Positions 55,033-64,000 of a DNA stretch of 64,000 nt are shown here, one piece after another. Made by a program: the position numbers and the translations under genes. Source of the stretch: Cladorrhinum sp. PSN259 (taxonomy: Eukaryota > Ascomycota > Sordariomycetes > Sordariales > Podosporaceae); assembly GCA_033725935.1 (NCBI GenBank), contig MU867088.1, positions 185,827 to 249,826 on the forward strand, in the 5' to 3' direction. Within the stretch, counting starts at the first letter, position 1; the number at the start of each line of letters is the position of its first letter. The notes under the pieces are model-generated. The model searched no databases. It saw only the letters and a list, made by a program, of their open reading frames with translations, and was not told the DNA's origin.

Positions 55033-56809
55033 TTATTTCCCAAGGTATCGCTTGAACCCACGCTGATTAACCTCCCTCCGAGCAGCACCATCAATAATCT
55101 CGGAACCGGAGTCATCGACGGAACCCGCAATCTTCCGACTGGGCTTGTTACCAAAGACCTTGAGAAGGGCAAACATGACGAAACTGCTGGCGATGCTCAC
55201 TGCCAAAATACCAATCATGGCAAAGTTGCTCTTCCGGAACTGATGAGGGCCCTTCTTGGCATCCTCAGGCCATCCGGTGTACAGAGCATAGGTGGTAACG
55301 ATGCTGCCGAGGTTGCCGAGGCCGGAAACAAGAGCAGAGGCTGTAGCAACACCGACCTCGCGATGACGCTGCTGGAAGATCTCGTTGGTCCAGGCCATGC
55401 AGTTGGGGACGGTAGGTCCAAGGCCGAAGCCGATCATCAAGAGACCGCCGTATCTCGCCCACTGGTTGTCAAGCGCAAAGGTGACAACGAGAATACCGAC
55501 AATCTGGATCATTGCACCGCCGGCAAAGAAGAGAGGACGGAACTTGTGAAACCTATCGGAAATAGGCAAGACCACAAGAATGGCAATAAAGTCCATCTGT
55601 AAAAGCCACGTGGATCAGTATCACCATTCCAACGTTGTAAAAGCGGGGTTTTGTAACTCACAATCCAAATCGGCGCAAACAACAAGCTGACCTGGATACT
55701 CGAAAACTTGGAATCGATCGACCGAATAATCACACTGCCATACAACTGCGTCCCAATCCCAACACCCACAACCCCAAAGTACATCAAGGTCAGCGGCCAC
55801 AACCGCCAGTCGATCAGCACATACCAGAGATCCCTCAGATTCCACGGTCTCGCATGATAAACCCTCCGCAGATCATGATAATGCACAAGCGCATCTTCCC
55901 CCGTCAAAGCCTCAGGGCTAGGCGGCAAGAACTTCATGATTCCGGTCCTCTTCCTCACCTCGCCAGGAGCCAAAGGCCTATCAGGCAACCACCACAACAG
56001 TCCCACCCCCAAAATAACAGCCAACAAGCCATATATCAAAAACATCCACTGAAATCCGTACAACCCGCCCAGGGTATCCATCTTTTGAAAGCCCGCAGAA
56101 ACCAACCCCACAACGGCAGCAGAAATCTGCGCAGCAGTGAAGTACATGCCGATCCTCTTGCCCGTCCTCGACGGCGGGTAAAAGAGCGTCAGATAGTAAG
56201 ACATACCGGGCCACATGCCCGCAATCACCACCCCCAACAGAAACCTGAGCAGCTTCAAACTCCAAGCGTCCTGAACAGCCGTAAAACAAGTGCCAATGAT
56301 CCCCACCGCAAAGACAATCCTCGCCATCCACACCCTCGGAGACAGCCTGCTCATGACCAGATTGCTCGGCAGATCGAAAATGACGTACGAGACATAAAAC
56401 AGCGCCAGGGCCGTCGAGATGTCCTTGGGCTTCAACCGGAGCTGCGAGATCAGGTCGTGCTTCACCTCGGCGTTCATGGTCTGCGCAATGCCAATGTTTG
56501 AGCGGATGGCCGAGTTGAGAAAGTAGAGGACCCAAAAGGCGGGGATTATGCGCCAGTCGAGTTTACTTTTTGTTTCTGTCAGTTTCTTTTTGAAAGAGGT
56601 GCTGCAACAAGAGGGGAGAAGGAAAAAAAAAACACAAACCGATAAACAGCCTCAACTCTCTCAATGGGATAATCCTCAACGGGCAGTTGGGAAGAAGTTG
56701 TACCGCCGCCACCAGCAACATCACGTCCCGCTTCAATCTTCTTTTCGTCTGGACCAACACCACCACCACTACCACCACCATCATCGGAGCCGTGACTGTG
56801 AGCCGCCAT
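55033..56809 (-). CDS. MFS permease, Dal5/allantoate (anion:cation symporter) family
   Basis: Exons on the minus strand are 56809..56640, 56565..55662 and 55596..55033, with introns of 74 and 65 bp. The protein is 545 aa. After a Gly-rich cytosolic N-terminus, exon 2 opens with RKLDWRIIPAFWVLYFLNSAIR, the typical first-helix region of the family. DLPSNLVMSRLSPRVWMA and the GVVIAGMWPGMSYYLT segment are diagnostic of the Dal5/Tna1/Liz1 group (12 TM). Members import organic anions or vitamins, such as allantoate, nicotinate or pantothenate, with protons. The substrate is unknown. The tandem ACC deaminase gene starts about 2 kb upstream on the same strand, so a shared nitrogen or amino-acid role is possible. 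The first intron's acceptor (aaaag) is AG-proximal; another AG lies upstream but does not preserve frame. Confidence 0.9.
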
Positions 56810-57664
56810 AACCACTTTTAGACTTTAGAAAGCAATGGAAGCGCGTGCTAATATTGTCTTTTTGGGGGTTTTTGGCTTTTCTTTTTATGTCTATATATCT
56901 CAACCCGATGGATGGAATGGCAAGTAGAGTTTGTATCCAAAGTCGAAGAAAGTGAGATGAATAAAACGGAAAAGAAGCTTTAAGCTGGACGGCGGCGGCT
57001 TGTTGGGGGAGGAGGGAAAAGAAGTAGTAGTAGTAGAATTTCTAGTCTACTGCTGAGAGAGGAGATATTAAAAAAAGTGGGTCCGATAAGTCGGAAGTGG
57101 ATTAAATAGATGGATTTTGAGGAGGCGGGAAACACCGAAGATGGTAAGAGAAAGCGAAGAAAAAAAAGTGTTTTTTTGGTTTTTTTTTCCCTCCGAGAGT
57201 CGTGAAATAGGTTATCCAATCACATTAGAAAGAAACATAAGAGAAAAGCCACTGGTGCCATTTAAACAAAAACCGCCATGTTGAAGCCAGCAATGGGAAT
57301 TCCTACTGTTGTACGGATCCGTAGGTTCGGGGAATGGTTCACGCATGGTGCCGCGGAGAACCAGCGATTCGGTTATGTAAGTTTGGCGAATCCTGCAGCG
57401 TGATATTCGTGGGGGTTTGCAGATCTAGTGAAAGGTCTGGAAGCTTTTTTCTTACCTTCAGCTCGTGGGGGTAAATGTAGTTCTGTGAGGAAGCGGTTTG
57501 AAGCGGTTTAATATTCCCCATCGCTGCTGCTAGGCTTGAGTATGTAAAATATTCTCAGCTGGGAATCACAGCTTTCATTTGCCCCTAGACTCTTGAGGTA
57601 TCACTGCATTACATCGTGAACACTTACATAACTGAGCTTTGCTACTAAAAAAAACACCATTGAC
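56810..57664. other. Promoter of Dal5-type permease and 3' flank of ACC deaminase
   Basis: 855 bp separating two minus-strand genes. A single CCGATAAG (GATA) site occurs near 57083. Remaining sequence shows T-runs and no gene. Confidence 0.45.
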
Positions 57665-58786
57665 TCACTCCAACCCAAGTTCCGAATAAGCATTCAAAGC
57701 CAACTGCCCACCCAAATGAGCATACAACACATTACTGCCCGCAGCTATCTCTCCCTTCTTGATCATGTCCATCATCCCCGCCAGGCTCTTCCCCTCATAA
57801 ACCGGATCGGTAATGAACGCCTCGGTCCTCGCCCCAAACTTGATGGCCTCAATAGTCTGCTCATCAGGTACACCATAAACCCCAGCGTGGTATCTGTCAT
57901 CCAGAATAATATCCTTTTCAGTAATATCATCCTCGCTTAGGCCAATTTTCACTCCAGTTTGCTTCGCGATCCTTAGCACCTGATCAAAAGTCTGCTGCAC
58001 TTTGGCTGATGCATCAATGCCCACGACTCTGCGCTTTGGAGAAGATCCGAGCTTCTCGGCGAGCTTGAATCCCGCGACCATCCCGGCCATGGTGGACCCG
58101 GTGACGGCGCACACGATAATGGTGTCAAAAAAGACGCCCAGCTCTTTTTCCTGTGCCTCAACTTCAAAGGCCCATCGGGCGAAACCTAATCCGCCCAGGG
58201 GATGGTCTGATGCCCCGGCCGGGATGTAGTAAGGCTTGCGGCCCTCTGCGACGAGTTCGTCCTTGACCTTGGCGAGCGTCTGTTTGTGTTCGATGCCAAA
58301 GGCGGACGGGTCCAGTCGCACATCTGCACCCATGAGTCTCGACAGTTGGATGTTTCCAACCTTCTCGTAGCCCTGATCGGTCCAATCAACCCAGTGTTCC
58401 TGGACAAGAGCAACCTTCAGTCCCAACTTGGCAGCCGCTGCGGCGACCTGACGGGTGTGGTTGCTTTGCACACCACCGATCGAGACGAGCGTGTCACACC
58501 CCTGTGAAAGAGCATCAGGGACAAGGTATCTATATTTTCGCCGCGTCAACATTCACGTAATGATTGTGGCTATAATTTTCAGTGCGCGGGCTCACTCCAA
58601 TTTTCTCGTCTTGTTCCCGCCGTAGGCGAGGCCGGAGTTGCAGTCCTCTCGCTTGGCGTAGACATTGACTTGGCCTCCAAGGGCTTCCGAAATGCGGGGA
58701 AGAGGTTGGATGGGTGAGAACCCAAAAGTGAGTGGCTCGCGTGGGATGCTCGCGAAGGGCTCGGGGAGTTCGAGGGGGTCAGTCAT
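57665..58786 (-). CDS. 1-aminocyclopropane-1-carboxylate (ACC) deaminase
   Basis: Exons on the minus strand are 58786..58596 and 58529..57665, with a 66-bp intron (gtgagc donor, tatag acceptor). The protein is 351 aa, the usual length. PLP-binding GGNKTRKLEYL places the catalytic Lys at residue 59. GGVQSNHTRQVAA and the C-terminal DPVYEGKSLAGMMD and VLYAHLGG segments follow. The two residues that distinguish ACC deaminase from D-cysteine desulfhydrase are both ACC-type: Glu309 (in VYEGKS) and Leu336 (in YAHLGG). They are 27 apart, as Glu295 and Leu322 are in the Pseudomonas enzyme. The enzyme opens ACC, the ethylene precursor, to 2-oxobutyrate and ammonia, giving nitrogen and possibly lowering host ethylene. 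Two TTATC motifs lie within about 220 bp upstream. Confidence 0.92.
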
Positions 58787-61700
58787 TTTTTTGGTGATGA
58801 TTCAAGAAAACCAAATGCGGTTGTGATGGTGATGATTGCCTGAAGATTGTGTGATCGAACGCAGGGATGCCATCTCACTCTTAACATCATCAATCACAAG
58901 TTTATCAACCCCGCCCTCTCACTCTCCCCTCATCCGGTGCCGGGATTCCGTTCCACGCGGAAGACGTGCAGACTACTTAGTCGGTCCGGTGATACTTGGA
59001 TGCGCAGTTTATCCACCGAGTATGCTGACTTTCCTTCCAGAAGAAGACTCGGTCCTTACTCAGCATTGCGTGCATCTTAATATATCTTCCCGTCTGTAGT
59101 CAGACCGTTTGGAAAATGTGTAAGCCAGGGATCTGATGTGTAATGAGGACATTCTTCGGTGGTCGGTGCTAATCCGAGTGCGGAGATGTTGCCTGAAACC
59201 GACAGCGACAAAAACCGTGTAAGAGGCGCCCAGTGATAGGTAGAAAAAAAGAAGATGCTGACATGTCGCATTCTAGGCGACTTTCCAGAAACGGGAAGAA
59301 GGTCTTGGCGCAGCGCTGCCTTGTAACCTGGAACATCATCCAAGTTCAACTTCATGTCTTGGTCCGATACTGACACTGATGATGATGACTGGACATACCG
59401 CAGGGCTGATGTGTCACTCCAATTTCTCGTGCGAAAAGACGAGGCGACAAATGAGGATTTGCCTTGCCATGGATAAACACACGGATAGATGCTGGTTTCT
59501 CAGACCTCCACGCTTAGAAACACCCTTGTCTGGATCTTGTGTTTATTGGATTCGGGATACCGGCAGATGACTCCTCACCTTTTCCCATCTCTCTGTCTCC
59601 TCCAACTGCTCGAACCTCGTATCAACAACGAGCGCCTCACATCCACTTCCTTGCTGCGTATTGCAGCGTGCTTTCCAACAGGCATCAGAGTGTTGTCAAG
59701 TCTGGAAGGCGTCGGCACAAACGAAATGTTGAAGAATGATCGGATCGGTCCCCACATTTTTCCATTACCACCCGGCGTGGTTGGTTGCCTTGCAGTTTAG
59801 ATTGAATTATACTAGGCTGAGACGTGATAGAACTGCAAGGGGCCTCGATGCACGGTGATGTGCATCATGAAAATCTGTCAGCCTCGGATCTGGACTCACA
59901 GGATGAGTATCCAAGGGAGAGCGAATGTGATCCAAGAGGTTAGGGAGCCCCAAGTCAGATGATCATCTTCCAACCGGTGATGGATTGACGCTTGGCCTGA
60001 GGCGAACATTGATCAGATGTTGGGCAAAGGACGTGGACGTATTCGCCACGCACGGGCCATATTGTGCCCAATAACACTCGCCTTCACTTCTCATGAACAT
60101 GATCTAGTCGTGGATACATGCTTTTTTTAGGCAGCTGTCTGCTGATTCTAGGTCTCTAGGGCTTGTGGACGTGAACATTGGTGGTGGCCAAGATCACAGA
60201 ATTTGTACAGTATGTGTTGTAACGACTGCGGGGAGAGGTCGAAAAGTCCTACTTTGATCTATTTGGTGCCTGCATGACAAGTTTCAGGCTGGCAGTATTC
60301 TGAATTTTATCCGTCACGCGACCTTGCGCCCTATTCTGATGGCTCCTTTCATCGAACAAGTTGCTGCTGATCGATGAATGGTGATGGCTATACCTAGGTG
60401 AGTCACTGGGGTTATCATGGCGGTTCCCGTTTTTTTCACCTACCAGTCCCGTGAGGCATCTGCGGGGATACTCGGACTTGTATGTCCAACTGCGAAGGAG
60501 TCTGACATCGACATGTCAGCATGCCTTTTCCCACAGACTGAGGTCGTGATAAGCTCAAGTGTGGATTCGTTTAGGGCTTAGTCCTTGAGCGAACAAATGA
60601 TTGGGTCTGAGTGATTCCAGATGAGATCCCGCGATGGCCAAGTTGCCGTCGTTGGAAGTGCTAATGCGATACAGGCGCGCGTTGGGTTGGGAGGCGGTGT
60701 TTGCATTGATGGCGCAACTGTTTTTTCGGCAGTGAATATGGACCATCGTCCTTGTGGTCCTGCCAGTCACTCGGTCTTGCTAATCCGAGTGCGGGACGGC
60801 AAGTCAGGATTGCCTATCTTTGAGTCCTACCACGGGCGAAATGCTGTGCATCGTTGGGCTTGGGTGTGCCGCAATCTGGAGCCTGAGAGAAACGGATAGC
60901 CAGACGAAGTCCTCGCAACCTGAAACCTTTTTGTGAAGAGCGTAACCATTGTCGGTGGCGTACTAAAATGACGAGGCAGTATCTCGAAATTGCCATGACA
61001 ACAGCTGGGTTGAGATCAACAAATGACCCCCTTCTGGAGGCCGTCGAGGTCATGGTGTTGTAGTTCTGCTCAAGTGTGCAATGTCCTTTAACTACTTCCC
61101 ATACTAGCTCCAGTGAGGACGTCGTGATGATATGTCTCGGTTTGCATCACTAAGAGCCTGGGTTACTGGGTATGCCTCAGCTGCCTTGGACCGACCAGGA
61201 TTTGGAAAATCATGGCTGAATATATTGGCCTTGATAGTGGCCTCTGCAACACGGAACATCGGAAAGGGCTGGGATTGTCGGAGGCCCAAGACGGACCATT
61301 CAGGGGAGCTCTGCGATATTCCGACTTCATCGGCCCTTCGCAGACCGGGCCATCTGAGTGGGCTTGTTAGACGGTGGTATCAATGAAAGAGAGCACAAGG
61401 CTGCAATGCAGTACCCAACCAGGTGGGATGGTGTGAGTCATGGATGCCTCACTTAGATGCTCAGGGGTCGTTCGCAAGGACGACGCCGCCAGGTACCAGG
61501 TAGACAGACTGCAGCTTGAATACATAATACCCCGTCGTCGGCCGCCTCCAAGAAATAACAATATCTTGAGCTGTCAAACAGAATCTATAGCAGCAAATCA
61601 GAACGATTTGTTTTGGCACAGTTGATGTTGACGGTTGGGCCGATTTAGAGACCGCAAACACGCACCAACCGAATTGTCTCCATTCTTGCAGCTTGCATTG

Positions 61701-62264
61701 CGAATTTCCAATCGAACGTTGACCCCGTTGGCTGCCTCAAGTCCAAGTCACGTGAAAATACCCTGGCATCGGTACGTACCACATCCCCCACCCACCCGCC
61801 TTCGGCTTGGTCGCCCGCCGGCAATTGGTTATCCCGGCTGGCTGCTGTCGCCCCACGCTTCCGGAAGAGTGGATCGCGAAGAGTTCTGTGGGGCTGAGTT
61901 TCAGCCAAACGACGGGAGCCAAGCCTGGAGTCTGCCTTTTGGCAAGTTTTTTCGTCCTGAAAAATTAGGCAATTCCTAACATTTGGCCTCACATTCAGCA
62001 ACACACATCAACAAAACCGAACTGTCGCCTCTTTAAGCACCGAGTTTCCCACTTTGTTACGCGTAACCTCTGAGCCTTACCTTACCATACCCGTGACGTA
62101 CTTGTAATTGTACATCGCCGTCTCGGTCCTTTTCCCGCCTCCGCCCTACCGCTCACTCTTTTTTGCTTGTTGCTATTATAAGCCAGCGTCCCCCAAACTA
62201 CAACGCTCGAAAAAGATTGGAGATCATTGTGCATATCATATCGACACACATTCTTACGTCAAAA
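58787..62264. other. 3.5-kb gene-free region upstream of ACC deaminase and C2H2 gene
   Basis: No conserved coding frame seen on either strand. The first part is the ACC deaminase promoter; the last 200 bp contain the GTTACGCGTAAC palindrome before the C2H2 gene. A 16-nt sequence recurs exactly at 59168-59183 and 60779-60794. The region may contain decayed repeats or non-coding transcripts, but I cannot identify them. Confidence 0.4.
62056..62067. promoter_or_regulatory. GTTACGCGTAAC palindrome (MCB core)
   Basis: A perfect 12-bp palindrome containing ACGCGT, about 198 bp upstream of the C2H2 ATG. It is the same hexamer as in the pot1 and scc3 promoters. Confidence 0.45.
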
Positions 62265-63248
62265 ATGAGCGTGGTATATGAGCCTCGCAACTTCATTCAT
62301 GAAGGCGCATATCCACCCATCGATGATCATCACCACCATGATCCTACCCCCGACACAGATCGCTTCACAGATCCAAGCGATGCAGTTGTGAATGAGTTGG
62401 CTCAAGTGGCCAACTCCTTTACTGCTGCTCCATCACCGTTTGGCGATGCCAAGGAGTTTGTTGAGAGTGCACCTGAGCCGCCCAGAATCGAGCTTGCGCC
62501 CATTCCAGATGGTTTACCACCAGTCAAGGAGACTTCCCCTATTTTGACGACTCCTCAGAGAACGAAAGCGATTCCGAAGCCGCTTCGTGAAGAGACCAAA
62601 AATGCGGACGGCAAGTATATTTGTACATGGCCAAGCTGCGTAGAGGAGGTGAGGGAGTTTAATCGCAAATGCGAGTGGAAGTAGGTTTCCATCCGATTCT
62701 AAAGTGGTAGATTCCGTGACTGACAACCCTTTGTAGCAAACATATGGACAAGCACGATCGCCCATACAAGTGTGAGGCCGAAGGATGTGAGAAACTTCCT
62801 GGCTTCACGTACTCGGGTGGCTTGCTTCGTCACGAGCGCGAAGTCCACGGAAAGCATGGCGGACCCAAAAACTCTTTCCATTGCCCGCACCCCAACTGCA
62901 AGCGGCACTCGGGGAGAGGCTTCTCACGGCAGGAGAATCTCAATGAGCACATGAGGAGAGTGCACACCCAGAGCCCTGGAGGAGTCCCGAATGGGACCGA
63001 GGGCGAAACCGACGATGCTGCCAGCGACAACATGGTTGCAGCTCTCACTCTTGGCAGTGGTGTTGGCCAAAAGCGCAAGCGTGACGACCGACCCGAGGAT
63101 ATGGATATTCGTGAGGAGCTGAAGCGGGTGAAGCTTCAGAATGAGGAGCTCAAGAAGCAGGTTTTGGCGCAGAACCAGCAAACAGGCGTCATGATCGCCA
63201 GGATTCATCAGCTCGAGAAGGCCTTGGGAGAGCAGCAGCAGCAGCAGC

Positions 63249-63315
<67 letters not shown>

Positions 63316-63376
63316 CCAACACCAACACCAACAACAACAGGCACAACCACAGCAGCCGTTGGAGGCAATGATTTAG
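62265..63376 (+). CDS. C2H2 zinc-finger protein with polyglutamine tail
   Basis: Exons are 62265..62680 and 62737..63376, with a 56-bp intron (gtaggt donor, ttgtag acceptor) that falls inside the first finger. The protein is 351 aa. Three fingers follow a Pro-rich N-terminus: C120-x4-C125-x15-H141-x3-H145, then C-x4-C-x14-H-x4-H, then C-x4-C-x16-H-x4-H. A basic KRKR stretch is a likely NLS. A predicted coiled coil (REELKRVKLQNEELKKQVLAQ region) precedes Q27 at residues 305-331 (CAG5 CAA22), followed by HQ repeats. It is likely a nuclear DNA-binding regulator; the target is unknown. The join W|NKHMDKH restores the finger. Confidence 0.88.
63233..63313 (+). repeat. Polyglutamine-encoding (CAG)5(CAA)22
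   Basis: 27 consecutive Gln codons in the C2H2 protein, five CAG then 22 CAA, followed by a mixed His/Gln run. Confidence 0.95.
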
Positions 63377-64000
63377 GAAGCATCCGATAACGACAGTTCT
63401 GCATGGGGGCACTCTTCTCCTTGGGGGTACTATTCTTCTCCTCATTCAAAATGGGACGATCACGAGCGCCAAACGTCGGTTGGATACAACGAGGGATCAA
63501 CAACTGGATCACTTCTTTCTTCAGACGACATCTTCAAATTCGAATCTGGCGGTCATGATTTTTGATCAACTCAAAGTTTTCTTTTTGCCCTTTTCCCCCC
63601 CTCATTCTTGCCTTTCTCTTTCTTATTATTTTTTCTTATATTCATTTTCTTTGCATGGTCGGGTTGGGCATTTGCAGCGATGATTCCCCTTATTCTCGGT
63701 GTTCTAGTTGGACACATTTTTTATTTATCAGCATCGGGTTAGGAGTTGGGAGTTTTCTCAGTATTTGGAAAACAGCGTTTGTCAGATGTATTGTATATAT
63801 TACCTAATTTGTTTCCGGAGTTTCACAGGGTTGGGGGAAGAGTACGATAAGACCAGACTCGGCTGTTTCTATCAGCTGGTTGAAGACGTTTTTCATTTAG
63901 TTTGCACAGCTCAACATCAATCATGTACCATATTTCCTATCCTCTACAGGTATTATCAGGGAAAGACTGGTTGGGTAGAACGGAGCGAGAACAGAAAGAC
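63377..64000. other. 3' flank of the C2H2 gene
   Basis: T-rich UTR-like sequence to the end of the window. No further gene recognised. Confidence 0.5.

Noticed and set aside
1..64000. CRISPR array, prophage, integron or toxin-antitoxin system
   Set aside because: The window is eukaryotic nuclear DNA; no direct-repeat/spacer array or bacterial operon organisation was seen.

Overview
The window is nuclear DNA of a filamentous ascomycete (Pezizomycotina, probably Sordariomycetes; the class is an inference). The evidence is 17 protein-coding genes of fungal type. Twelve of them carry short GT-AG introns (about 53-311 bp, often with CTAAC/CTAAT-like branch sites). Families include a Zn(II)2Cys6 protein, fungal MFS transporters, an EF-hand aspartate/glutamate carrier, a B-type cyclin and Pot1. 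I saw no rRNA, tRNA, CRISPR array, intact transposon or virus. Exon joins given here were read from splice consensus plus frame continuity, and every spliced CDS length is a multiple of three.

Layout, left to right. 1-2274: no recognisable gene. 2275-13792 (-): DHX29/Ucp12-type DExH helicase, secreted GH78 alpha-L-rhamnosidase, importin alpha. 14476-16644 (+): Pot1, divergent from importin alpha. 17642-22806 (-): cohesin subunit Scc3, then urease accessory protein UreD. 23655-25190 (+): FAD monooxygenase, divergent from ureD. 26712-28127 (-): monocarboxylate-type MFS transporter. 31400-33394 (-): regulator with a C-terminal Zn2Cys6 cluster, flanked by long gene-free stretches (3.3 kb and 6.3 kb). 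39688-47193 (+): B-type cyclin and the mitochondrial aspartate/glutamate carrier. 48492-51747 (-): small Cys/His-rich hypothetical protein and a cystinosin-like PQ-loop transporter. 52875-53668 (+): F-box/2EXR-like protein. 55033-58786 (-): Dal5-type MFS permease and ACC deaminase. 58787-62264: no gene. 62265-63376 (+): C2H2 zinc-finger protein with a polyglutamine run.

Two functional themes stand out. First, cell-cycle and chromosome genes (pot1, scc3, cyclin B, importin alpha) share the window, and ACGCGT/ACGCGA (MCB-like) motifs lie in the pot1, scc3, cyclin and C2H2 upstream regions. Second, nitrogen-related genes (ureD, ACC deaminase, Dal5-type permease) occur with inverted GATA-factor motifs in the ureD/monooxygenase promoter and upstream of the other MFS gene.

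The most unusual non-coding signal is a set of four short elements at 54120-54734 with a conserved GCGTAARA(A)GCAYT core. Their flanking arms are different in sequence but self-complementary, which suggests a structured RNA element repeated next to the Dal5-type permease gene.
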